64,000 bases of DNA from CAKAHY01 sp963522175 (lineage in GTDB: Bacteria; Bacillota; Clostridia; Lachnospirales; Lachnospiraceae). Below are positions 1 through 7,657 of the stretch, piece after piece (position 1 is the first letter of the stretch; every line of letters begins with the position of its first letter). Below the pieces are notes generated by a model that was not told the origin of the DNA, searched no databases, and saw only the letters and a program-made list of their open reading frames with translations. The stretch is from assembly GCA_963522175.1 (NCBI GenBank), contig CAUQXC010000004.1, positions 186,001 to 250,000 on the forward strand, written 5' to 3'. The position numbers and the translations under genes are program-made.

Positions 1-312
1 TGTGGGGGACATGAGCACCACCATCACCATGCAGACGAGGTATTTACAAGCTGGGGACTTGAAAATGTTCCTGCACTCGGCAGAACGAAGCTTGAAAATA
101 TTTTGGAGAAGTTTGCCGAAAGCACGGAATACGGTATTGTCTTAAGAGCCAAGGGAATGGTAAAGGATGCGGATTCAAATAAGTGGTTCTATTTTGATCT
201 TGTTCCGGAAGAAACACAGATCAGATTCGGTGAGGCTGAAAGCAGCGGAAAAGTTTGCGTTATAGGAGTTAATTTAAAAGAAGATAAATTGCTTAAGGAG
301 TTTAGAGGCTAA
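1..312 (+). CDS. CobW/COG0523-family metal GTPase, C-terminal part (5' truncated by window)
   Basis: The reading frame is open from base 1 and ends in TAA at 310-312, so only about 103 C-terminal residues are visible. They begin with a histidine-rich stretch (HEHHHHH), followed by the CobW C-terminal domain signature: an F-T-S-W-G motif, a leucine-rich helix and a YGIVLRAKG strand. In COG0523 proteins this domain follows the GTPase domain, and the His-rich loop binds metal, usually zinc. The stop overlaps the ATG of the next GTPase gene by one base, which points to translational coupling and a joint metallochaperone role. Family assignment is secure. The metal (zinc, cobalt or other) cannot be told from this fragment. 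Confidence 0.85.
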   Translation, partial: CGGHEHHHHHADEVFTSWGLENVPALGRTKLENILEKFAESTEYGIVLRAKGMVKDADSNKWFYFDLVPEETQIRFGEAESSGKVCVIGVNLKEDKLLKEFRG

Positions 313-1259
313 TGAATGAAAAAGGACAAACTCCGGTCTTTGTTATAAACGGTTTTCTTGAAGCGGGAAAAACAAGCTTTATGAAGTTTACCATGCAGCA
401 GGATTACTTTATAACGGAGGGAAAGACCTTGCTTCTGGTCTGTGAAGAGGGTGAAGAGGAGTACGAATCCGAGCTCTTGGAAAAATTCAATACCGTTGCC
501 GTTTATGTGGACGATGTTGAAAAAATTGATATAGGATTTTTGAGAGAGCTTGATAAGAAGTATAAGCCCGAGAGAGTTTTGATAGAATGGAACGGAATAT
601 GGATGCAGGACAAGCTTAAGCTTCCGGGAGAATGGTTTTTGAACCAGATGGTGTCCATATTCGATACATCCACACTCGATTTGTATTTCAAAAATATGAA
701 GGCTTTTGTAGGACCGATGTTAAAGGACACCGAGCTTATTATTTGCAACAGAGCGGACGATATAGAAGAGGAAATTCTTGCAAAATATCATCTGAATCTG
801 CGTGCCATGGTACCGAATGCGGAGATAGTTTTTGAAGGCAGAGAAGGAGAGATAAGGGGAGATTTCAGTATAGAGCTTCCTTATAATCTTGATGATGAGA
901 TCATAAACATAGAAAATAAAGATTTCGGGATTTTTTATGTGGATTCAATGGACAGACCCGAAAAATATGCAGGTAAGGTGTTTAAGTTTACCGCACAGGT
1001 TCTTAAACCGCCTCAAGATCCTTTCGGCAATGTTTTTGTGCCGGTTCGTAAGGTTATGACCTGCTGCGAGGATGATATCCAATATTTGGGACATATTTGC
1101 AACTACAAGGGAGCGGCAAATCTAAAAAACAGAGATTGGATCAAGCTTACGGCAAGGCTTGAATACAAATACCACGAGGCTTACAGGCAGGAAGGTCCTG
1201 TTTTTGAAGCTATAGAGCTTGTACATACGGGAGCCGTTAACGAAATAGTATCATTTTAA
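312..1259 (+). CDS. CobW-like P-loop GTPase with YcgQ/TIGR03943-like C-terminal part
   Basis: A 315-residue protein. Residues 13-22 are a P-loop (NGFLEAGKTS); a Walker B-like strand ends in IEWNG, and ICNRAD near residue 147 fits the N-K/R-x-D guanine motif. The CxCC metal motif of classical COG0523 proteins is absent, and only a single Cys follows the second strand. From about residue 205 the protein no longer resembles CobW: it has a FGIFYVDSMDRPEKYAG segment, a KVMTCCEDD di-cysteine and a short beta-rich end, which recall the C-terminal half of YcgQ/TIGR03943 proteins, the partners of YcgR permeases in zinc-responsive loci. The start overlaps the preceding CobW stop by one base. The GTPase part is confident; the C-terminal match is from memory and less sure. 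Confidence 0.7.
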   Translation: MNEKGQTPVFVINGFLEAGKTSFMKFTMQQDYFITEGKTLLLVCEEGEEEYESELLEKFNTVAVYVDDVEKIDIGFLRELDKKYKPERVLIEWNGIWMQDKLKLPGEWFLNQMVSIFDTSTLDLYFKNMKAFVGPMLKDTELIICNRADDIEEEILAKYHLNLRAMVPNAEIVFEGREGEIRGDFSIELPYNLDDEIINIENKDFGIFYVDSMDRPEKYAGKVFKFTAQVLKPPQDPFGNVFVPVRKVMTCCEDDIQYLGHICNYKGAANLKNRDWIKLTARLEYKYHEAYRQEGPVFEAIELVHTGAVNEIVSF

Positions 1260-1280
1260 AATATTAATGGGAGCCGGATT

Positions 1281-2303
1281 ATGATAACAATTAAAGAGAT
1301 GGCAAAAATGTTGGGACTGAGTACGGCAACTGTCTCAAATGTTATAAACGGTAAGCTCGATCAAGTATCGGAGTCAACTATAAAAAGAGTCAGAGAGACT
1401 TTAAATGCCTATGAATATATTCCGAATATGACGGCGAGAAACCTTACATCCGGCAAATCCAAAATGATAGGCGTAGGGATGATAAGCTACAGAGAAAAGG
1501 ACAACTACTTGAAAGATGCCTTCATAGGAGAATTACTCGGGAGTATAGAAGCAAATCTGAAAAAGCATAATTATTTTATGCTCACTTATTTTACGCCTGA
1601 CCCTATGGAGCTTGCAAGAACCATTATTTCATGGAACGTAGACGGTCTTATTCTTTTCGGTGTGGGTAATGAAGATTGCCACAACATAACAAAAAAGTTT
1701 AATAAGCCCAAGGTTTTTATAGACAGCTATATAGATGAAAAAATGGTTGAAGGTGTTGTTGTAGGTCTGGATGATGAAAAGGGCGGCTATATGCTGGGGA
1801 GGCACCTTATAGACAGAGGACATAAGAAAATAGCTTATTTCGCCGACAATATTGTGGGTATAAATCTGACAAGATTTAAAGGTCTGAAGAGAGCCATGCA
1901 AGAAAGCGGTCTGAGCTTCGGAAAAGGGGATTATTATAAGTTTGAGGCGACGGAAGAAGGTATGGAAAAAGGACTTCGTCGGGCGTTCAAGGTAAAAGAC
2001 AAGTACACGGCATTCTTTTGCGCTTCGGACTACCACGCCCTGTTCATGCACAATTATTTTTTGGACAGAGGCTTAAAGGTGCCTGAAGATCTGTCCATTG
2101 TGGGATATGATGACAGCATATACTCACGTATAGCAAGACCTTCGGCTCTGACAACGATAAGACAGAGCCCAAGCAAAAAAGGCGAGCTTGCAGTTGAATA
2201 TATTTTTAAGCAAATGGAAAAGGGAGAAATAATGAATGATAAGATTATACTCCCGGTTGAACTCGTCGAGAGAGGAAGTGTGAAACTGATTTCTCAAATA
2301 TAA
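1281..2303 (+). CDS. LacI/GalR-family transcriptional regulator
   Basis: A 340-residue protein with the classic LacI layout. Residues 1-22 form the helix-turn-helix (TIKEMAKMLGLSTATVSNVI), followed by the hinge region and a periplasmic-binding-protein-like effector domain ending in LVERGSVK. A GGGAG box sits 8 bases before the ATG. The gene lies directly upstream of, and in the same direction as, an ABC sugar importer and two GH13 alpha-glucosidases, so it probably represses that locus in response to an alpha-glucoside. It has its own end before a strong promoter at 2417-2445, so the transporter can be transcribed separately. The sugar ligand cannot be read from sequence. Confidence 0.92.
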   Translation: MITIKEMAKMLGLSTATVSNVINGKLDQVSESTIKRVRETLNAYEYIPNMTARNLTSGKSKMIGVGMISYREKDNYLKDAFIGELLGSIEANLKKHNYFMLTYFTPDPMELARTIISWNVDGLILFGVGNEDCHNITKKFNKPKVFIDSYIDEKMVEGVVVGLDDEKGGYMLGRHLIDRGHKKIAYFADNIVGINLTRFKGLKRAMQESGLSFGKGDYYKFEATEEGMEKGLRRAFKVKDKYTAFFCASDYHALFMHNYFLDRGLKVPEDLSIVGYDDSIYSRIARPSALTTIRQSPSKKGELAVEYIFKQMEKGEIMNDKIILPVELVERGSVKLISQI

Positions 2304-2416
2304 AAACGTCAAGAGAAATCTTAAAATTTACGCAAATCTTCTTGGTAATAATAACCAAAAAATACTACTCGAATTTATTCAATATTCACAATGTTTTTTT
2401 AGTTTGTCTGTCTGTA

Positions 2417-2445
2417 TTGACACGAAAATTCATAGGTTATATAAT
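2417..2445 (+). promoter_or_regulatory. Consensus sigma-A promoter for the sugar importer
   Basis: TTGACA at 2417-2422 and TATAAT at 2440-2445 are separated by exactly 17 bases, a perfect consensus housekeeping promoter. Transcription would start near 2452, about 90 bases before the lipoprotein start codon. Such a strong promoter normally needs repression, which fits the LacI-type gene upstream. A weaker dyad (TTGGT 7 bases ACCAA, 2342-2358) lies upstream. Confidence 0.85.
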
Positions 2446-2460
2446 TAACCTTGTAGATAT

Positions 2461-2484
2461 CTTATGCGTTTAAGTGAGCATAAG
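2461..2484 (+). promoter_or_regulatory. Inverted repeat just after the transcription start (candidate operator)
   Basis: CTTATGC (2461-2467) and GCATAAG (2478-2484) are perfect inverted repeats around a 10-base spacer, about 10-30 bases downstream of the predicted start of transcription. The position suits a repressor operator, with the LacI-family protein as first candidate. It lacks the usual central CG of LacI-family operators, so an RNA hairpin in the leader is an alternative. Confidence 0.45.
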
Positions 2485-2541
2485 AAAAAAACTTTAAACG
2501 GCAGCCTCAAAAGAGGTATGCGCAATGAAGGGAGAAGGTAT

Positions 2542-3813
2542 ATGAAAAATAAAGTATTGATGGGAATGGTACCATTAGCTTTAGCGGCAGTGCTTACGGC
2601 TTGTTCCGGAGGTGATGCAAAAAAAAGTGAGGGTACTCCTATAAGACTTGTTAACGGTAAGATTGAGATAGACCCTCAGCTTAAGGAACTTGCAAAGAAG
2701 TATCAGGAAGAAACAGGTCAGGAAGTTGTTATCGAGTCACTCGGTGGCGGTGCGGATATACAGTCTACCGTTAAGGGTTACTATCAGGCGGGAAATATGC
2801 CCGACATCGTAGTATTCGGTGGAAAGGGAGACTTTAAGAACTGGAAAGATGTGGCTGCTGATTTAAGCGACCTTGAGTTTGCAAAGAACACGGATGTTGC
2901 ATTTAAGAACGAAGAGGGTAAAGTAGTAGGTTTCCCTTACGCTATAGAAGGCTACGGTATAACATATAATGCGGACATTTTGAAGGAAGCAGGTATAGAC
3001 CCGTCAACCTTAACAAGCTACGGAGCTTATGAGAAGGCTTTTGAGACACTTGAAGAAAAGAAGGATGAGCTCGGTCTTGATGCCGTGATTTCTTTGGCGG
3101 CGGAGAGCGGACAGATGTACTGGTCAACAGGTAACCATATATTCGGATACTATTTCTCAGGCGGTATAGACAGAAACGATAAGAAAAACTTCGATAACTT
3201 CATGAAGGGTGAGGTTGATGAAGAAAGATTAAAACAGCTCGGTAAGTTCTTTAAGCTTATGGTGGATCATTCAGATAAGCAGGTTCTTTTATCAGGAACT
3301 TACGACGATCAGGTTTCAAAGTGGGCAACGGGAAAGACAGCTTTCGTTACTCAGGGTAACTGGCTTGACGCTTCATTCAGTCAGTATGATATAAAGTTTA
3401 ACACAGGTATAGCTCCTTTGGCATTTACAGAGGAAGAGATGCCGGGTGTACTCGCAGACTGTCCGTCATGGTGGTTTGCATACAAAGATAGCGAGAACTT
3501 GGACGGTGCTAAGAAGTTCTTTGACTGGTTGGCAAGCTCCGAGGTAGCTCAGAAGGCTATGGTTGAGGATATGGGTATGGTTTCACCGTTTAAGAACGTT
3601 ACATTACAGCCTACAACACCTCTTGCAAAGAGTCTTTCTACATACATAGCATCAGGAGATACCTATGCATGGGATTGGAGAGATATGCCGGACGGAATGG
3701 CAAAGCAGTATCTTGGACAGCCATTTGAGGCTTATGCTAAGGGTGAAGTTGATCTTGACGGTTTTGTTGAGCTTATGAAAGAACAGATTAAAGCAGGTGT
3801 AGCTGCACAATAA
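2542..3813 (+). CDS. ABC sugar transporter, substrate-binding lipoprotein (family 1)
   Basis: A 423-residue extracellular solute-binding protein of the maltose/oligosaccharide type. The start at 2542 is chosen because GGGAGAAGG lies just upstream and the protein then begins with a proper lipoprotein signal peptide (MKNKVLMGM...) ending in the lipobox LTAC. An in-frame ATG at 2464 would put 26 charged residues before the signal and lies almost at the transcription start. The mature protein would be diacylglycerol-anchored outside the membrane and would deliver sugar to the two permeases downstream. A terminator-like hairpin follows, which would give more binding protein than permease. The linked GH13 enzymes suggest an alpha-glucoside such as isomaltose or maltodextrin. 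Confidence 0.9.
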   Translation: MKNKVLMGMVPLALAAVLTACSGGDAKKSEGTPIRLVNGKIEIDPQLKELAKKYQEETGQEVVIESLGGGADIQSTVKGYYQAGNMPDIVVFGGKGDFKNWKDVAADLSDLEFAKNTDVAFKNEEGKVVGFPYAIEGYGITYNADILKEAGIDPSTLTSYGAYEKAFETLEEKKDELGLDAVISLAAESGQMYWSTGNHIFGYYFSGGIDRNDKKNFDNFMKGEVDEERLKQLGKFFKLMVDHSDKQVLLSGTYDDQVSKWATGKTAFVTQGNWLDASFSQYDIKFNTGIAPLAFTEEEMPGVLADCPSWWFAYKDSENLDGAKKFFDWLASSEVAQKAMVEDMGMVSPFKNVTLQPTTPLAKSLSTYIASGDTYAWDWRDMPDGMAKQYLGQPFEAYAKGEVDLDGFVELMKEQIKAGVAAQ

Positions 3814-3856
3814 TATATATTAACTGCATAAAATTAAGCAGTGTGATTTTGTGATT

Positions 3857-3889
3857 AAGGAATCCTGCACTTGCAGGGTTCCTTTTTTA
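3857..3889 (+). terminator. Rho-independent terminator/attenuator after the binding protein
   Basis: A 12-base-pair stem (AAGGAATCCTGC paired with GCAGGGTTCCTT, one G-U pair) closes an ACTT loop and runs into TTTTTT. It lies between the binding-protein and permease genes of one transport system, so it probably allows partial read-through. Confidence 0.85.
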
Positions 3890-3923
3890 AAACTTAGATA
3901 TCAAAATTAAGAAAGGGAGAGGT

Positions 3924-4961
3924 ATGGACAAAAATACTAAGAGATTGATTTCTATTGTTTGTATTATACTGGGCGTTGTAGGAATTGCAGCTTCTTTGTA
4001 TATGGCATTCGCAAAGCTTGATGTAGCATATAGAGGCGGTCTGCTTATACTCGGTTTACTTGTACTCGTATTCGGAATTTACTATTTACCTACTAAAAAG
4101 CACAGTCAGATAATAAATGTTCTGTTTGTGTTTCCCGTAGTATTTACTTTTGTAATTACGGTGATATTACCGTTTTCATTCGGTGTGTTTTATTCTATGA
4201 CGGACTGGAACGGGGTAAGCTATAAAAATTTTGTGGGACTCGGAAATTACGCGGCAATGTTTGGGGAAAAGGATTACCTGTACTCATTTTTGATAACATT
4301 GCTGTTTACTGTATTCAATATGATTCTGGTTAATCTGGCAGGCTTTACTCTTGCCCTTTTGTGTACAGCGAATATAAAGGGTAAAAATTTTTACAGAGCG
4401 GCATTTTTCTTGCCTAACCTTATCGGCGGTATAGTTTTGGGATACGTTTGGCAGTTTATATTTAACAAGGTATTTGTAATGTTATTCGGCGGAACATCAA
4501 TGCTTACAGATCCGAACCTTGCTTTTATATCCATACTCATAGTAAGTACATGGCAGTACGGCGGTTATATAATGATGATTTATGTAACCGGTTTACAAAC
4601 CGTCCCGAAAGAGGTTATGGAGGCTTCTTCCATAGACGGTGCGGATTATTTTACAAGTTTGTTTAAGATAAAAATACCTATGATCTGGAATACCTTTACG
4701 GTATGTACTTTCTTGACTTTGGTAAATTCCTTTAAGCAGTTTGACCTAAATACCTCTTTGACAAACGGTGCGCCTACAAGAATTATAAATGATGCCCTTT
4801 ATAAGAGTACGGAATTTTTGGCGCTTAACATTTATAATACGGCTATAGCAAAGAATACCTTTTCCGTAGCACAGGCAAAGGCTGTAGTATTTTTTATACT
4901 TCTTGCCATAATATCTTTAACTCAGGTTTATATAAGTAAGAAGAGGGAGGTAGAAATGTAA
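3924..4961 (+). CDS. ABC sugar transporter permease, MalF/UgpA type
   Basis: A 345-residue integral membrane protein. Two N-terminal hydrophobic segments (about 10-28 and 37-54) precede the six-helix permease core. The cytoplasmic EAA loop that docks the ATPase is visible near residues 232-251 (EASSIDGADYFTSLFKIKIP), with the conserved DGA and final Pro. The start follows AAGGGAGAGG. The stop overlaps the ATG of the second permease, so the two are translated together and form the heterodimeric channel. No ATPase gene is nearby; such importers usually borrow a shared MsmK/MsmX-type ATPase encoded elsewhere. Confidence 0.93.
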   Translation: MDKNTKRLISIVCIILGVVGIAASLYMAFAKLDVAYRGGLLILGLLVLVFGIYYLPTKKHSQIINVLFVFPVVFTFVITVILPFSFGVFYSMTDWNGVSYKNFVGLGNYAAMFGEKDYLYSFLITLLFTVFNMILVNLAGFTLALLCTANIKGKNFYRAAFFLPNLIGGIVLGYVWQFIFNKVFVMLFGGTSMLTDPNLAFISILIVSTWQYGGYIMMIYVTGLQTVPKEVMEASSIDGADYFTSLFKIKIPMIWNTFTVCTFLTLVNSFKQFDLNTSLTNGAPTRIINDALYKSTEFLALNIYNTAIAKNTFSVAQAKAVVFFILLAIISLTQVYISKKREVEM

Positions 4962-5869
4962 TGGACGAAAAAAAGAATGCTGTAAATATGTCAAAAAAAC
5001 AGGATGCTTCGCTTAAGGCTGCAAAGACAAGAGGAGTTGTTGCCGATGTTATAGGAGTTATCCTTTCCTTTCTCGTACTGTCTCCTTTCTTTCTGGTTGT
5101 TATAAACACGGGAAAGCCGAGTAATGATATAATTATTAATCCTATAGCTTTACCTACAAACTGGAGACAGTTCGGAATAAATCTGTCCAATGTTATAAAA
5201 AATGTAAACTTCAATTACTGGGCATCATTTACAAGCTCAGTAATTATAACGGTGATTTCCTTAAGCCTTATAAGCCTTTTTGCGGCTATGGCTGCATGGG
5301 TTTTGTGCAGAAGCAAAACAAAGCTTTCAAACTTTATATTTATGATGCTTGTAGCATCTATGGTCATACCTTTTCAGGTGGTTATGCTTCCTTTGCTCTC
5401 AACCTTTAGGGACTTCGGTAAGTTTCTCGGTATAAGTATGTTGCAAAGCTATACCGGTATTATATTTGCATATATAGGATTCGGCGGTGCCTTATCCGTA
5501 TTTATCCTCCACGGTTTTATAAAGGGAATACCTTATGAAATAGAGGAGGCTGCCGTAATAGACGGCTGTACCAAGGAAGGAATTTTCTTCAGAGTTATTA
5601 TTCATCTTTTAAAACCTGTTCTTGTGACAATTACAATACTTAACGGTTTGTGGATATGGAATGACTACCTTCTTCCGTCACTTATGTTGGGTCTTAACGG
5701 AAAAATCAAAACTCTTCCCGTTGCGGTTACCTCGTTTGTGGGTTCCTACGTAAAACAGTGGGACTTGATACTGTCAGCGGCGTTTTTGGCTATGATACCT
5801 ATAATTTTACTGTTCATCTTAGCGCAGAAGCAAATTATTCAAGGTATGGTGGACGGAGCAATTAAGTAA
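4961..5869 (+). CDS. ABC sugar transporter permease, MalG/UgpE type
   Basis: A 302-residue permease with a cytoplasmic N-terminus rich in Lys and about six membrane helices. The EAA loop near residues 195-214 (EEAAVIDGCTKEGIFFRVII) carries the conserved D-G pair, with Cys in place of the usual Ala. It partners the permease just upstream, with a one-base ATG/stop overlap, and the binding lipoprotein. The protein ends in the QKQIIQGMVDGAIK tail typical of MalG-like permeases. A long hairpin follows before the glucosidase genes. Confidence 0.93.
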   Translation: MDEKKNAVNMSKKQDASLKAAKTRGVVADVIGVILSFLVLSPFFLVVINTGKPSNDIIINPIALPTNWRQFGINLSNVIKNVNFNYWASFTSSVIITVISLSLISLFAAMAAWVLCRSKTKLSNFIFMMLVASMVIPFQVVMLPLLSTFRDFGKFLGISMLQSYTGIIFAYIGFGGALSVFILHGFIKGIPYEIEEAAVIDGCTKEGIFFRVIIHLLKPVLVTITILNGLWIWNDYLLPSLMLGLNGKIKTLPVAVTSFVGSYVKQWDLILSAAFLAMIPIILLFILAQKQIIQGMVDGAIK

Positions 5870-5885
5870 AAATAATAAAGATAAT

Positions 5886-5936
5886 AAAAGAGAATGAAGG
5901 CAGTATAAAATATTGTTCGGGTTTTCATTCTCTTTT
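5886..5936 (+). terminator. Long-loop hairpin between permease and glucosidase genes
   Basis: AAAAGAGAATGAA (5886-5898) pairs perfectly with TTCATTCTCTTTT (5924-5936) around a 25-base loop and ends in a short T-run. It may terminate, or stabilise the 3' end of the transporter message. The T-run is part of the stem, so termination may be weak and the glucosidases may still be co-transcribed. Confidence 0.55.
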
Positions 5937-5968
5937 GTGATTATAAAACGGTCAATAAGGAGGTACTT

Positions 5969-7642
5969 ATGAATAAGACATGGTGGAAAGAGGCGGTTAT
6001 ATATCAAATATATCCGCGTTCGTTCATGGACAGTAACGGAGACGGTATAGGAGATTTGCAGGGAATAATATCAAAACTCGATTACCTCAAGGACTTGGGA
6101 ATAGACGTTATATGGATGTCACCCGTATATAAATCTCCAAATGCCGATAACGGTTATGATATAAGCGACTACAGGGATATAATGGACGAGTTCGGAACTA
6201 TGAAAGACTTTGACGAGTTGCTTTCGGAGGCGCATAAAAGAGGCATTAAAATAGTTATGGACTTGGTTGTGAATCATACCTCCGACGAACATAAATGGTT
6301 TGTGGAAAGCAGAAAGAGCCTCGATAATCCGTATCGTGATTATTATATCTGGAGGGAAGGAAAAGAAGGAAACAGACCTCCGAACAACTGGGGTTCCTGC
6401 TTCAGCGGTTCCGCATGGAAATATGACGAAGCCACAAAAATGTATTATCTGCATTTGTTTGCGGACAAGCAACCCGACCTTAACTGGGACAATGAAAAGG
6501 TAAGGGAAGAGATTTTCGACATGATGAAATGGTGGTGCGATAAGGGCATAGACGGTTTCAGAATGGATGTAATCAGTATGATCTCAAAGACCCCGGGGCT
6601 TCCTGACGGTCCTGTGGGTGAGAAAAATCTTTATGGAGATTTTTCACCTTATTCGATACACGGTCCCAATGTTCATAAATATTTAAAGGAGATGAATGAA
6701 AAGGTTCTTTCCAAATATGACCTTTTAACAGTAGGTGAAACAGCGGGAGTAACCTATGAAGAAGCTTTAAAATATGCGGGTGAAGACAGTAATGAGCTCA
6801 ACATGGTGTTTACTTTCGAGCATGTGGACATAGGGAACGAAGAAAACAAGTGGAATACCAAAAGGACACCTCTTCCGGAGTTTAAGTCCGTTTTAAGCAG
6901 ATGGCAGACGAAGCTGCACAATAAGGCATGGAACAGCATATACATAGAAAATCATGACCAGCCGAGATGTGTAACAAGATTCGGAAATGACAGTGAAGAA
7001 TATAGAGTTATTTCCGCAAAAATGATTGCGGTCTGTATGTATATGCTGCAGGGAACACCGTACATTTATCAGGGGCAGGAGCTCGGTATGATCAATTATC
7101 CTTTTACAAAGATTGAGGAGTTTAAGGACGTTGAGAATATCAATGCTTACAGGGAGCTTGTGTTGGAAAGTAAGACAAGGCAGGAAGCGGAGCTCATAGA
7201 ATGCTTCAGATTCAAGTCGAGAGATAACGCAAGAACGCCTATGCAGTGGGATGACAGCGAAAATGCGGGCTTTACTAAGGGCAATCCGTGGCTTAAAGTC
7301 AATCCGAGCTATAAGACTATAAATGCAAAAGCGGAGGAAAAGGATCCGAACTCGGTACTGAACTTTTATAAAAGGCTTTTAAAGCTCAGAAAGTCAAGTG
7401 ATACGATAATATACGGAGATTATGAGCTTTTACTTCCGGATGATGAAAATATCTTTGCTTATATAAGGACTTACGAGGGCGAGAGGATTCTTGTGCTTTG
7501 TAATTTCAGTAAGGACAAGCTTGCGTTTGACATACCGAAAGAGTTTGAAAATGCAGAGGTGTTCATATCTAATTACGAAAGAAAAAATATTAAGGATTTT
7601 GACGGTTTACAGGCTTATGAGGCTATAGCGCTCAAAATCTAG
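5969..7642 (+). CDS. malL: GH13 alpha-glucosidase (oligo-1,6-glucosidase type)
   Basis: A 557-residue cytoplasmic glycoside hydrolase of family 13, the length typical of oligo-1,6-glucosidases. The N-terminus (WWKEAVIYQIYPRSF) and the four GH13 regions are clear: nucleophile Asp200 in GFRMDV, acid/base Glu257 in TVGE, and transition-state Asp330 in ENHD. These numbers are nearly those of the Bacillus cereus enzyme. The residue after the nucleophile is Val, which in this subfamily goes with alpha-1,6 bond preference, whereas alpha-1,4 maltases have Thr. AAGGAGG precedes the ATG. It should hydrolyse sugars brought in by the linked ABC transporter. A trehalose-6-phosphate hydrolase is less likely because the import is not by PTS. 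Confidence 0.88.
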   Translation: MNKTWWKEAVIYQIYPRSFMDSNGDGIGDLQGIISKLDYLKDLGIDVIWMSPVYKSPNADNGYDISDYRDIMDEFGTMKDFDELLSEAHKRGIKIVMDLVVNHTSDEHKWFVESRKSLDNPYRDYYIWREGKEGNRPPNNWGSCFSGSAWKYDEATKMYYLHLFADKQPDLNWDNEKVREEIFDMMKWWCDKGIDGFRMDVISMISKTPGLPDGPVGEKNLYGDFSPYSIHGPNVHKYLKEMNEKVLSKYDLLTVGETAGVTYEEALKYAGEDSNELNMVFTFEHVDIGNEENKWNTKRTPLPEFKSVLSRWQTKLHNKAWNSIYIENHDQPRCVTRFGNDSEEYRVISAKMIAVCMYMLQGTPYIYQGQELGMINYPFTKIEEFKDVENINAYRELVLESKTRQEAELIECFRFKSRDNARTPMQWDDSENAGFTKGNPWLKVNPSYKTINAKAEEKDPNSVLNFYKRLLKLRKSSDTIIYGDYELLLPDDENIFAYIRTYEGERILVLCNFSKDKLAFDIPKEFENAEVFISNYERKNIKDFDGLQAYEAIALKI

Positions 7643-7657
7643 CTTATTGGAGGAATT

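Noticed and set aside
2464..2541. 26-residue N-terminal extension of the sugar-binding lipoprotein
   Set aside because: It lies almost at the predicted transcription start, has no ribosome site and would bury the lipoprotein signal peptide.
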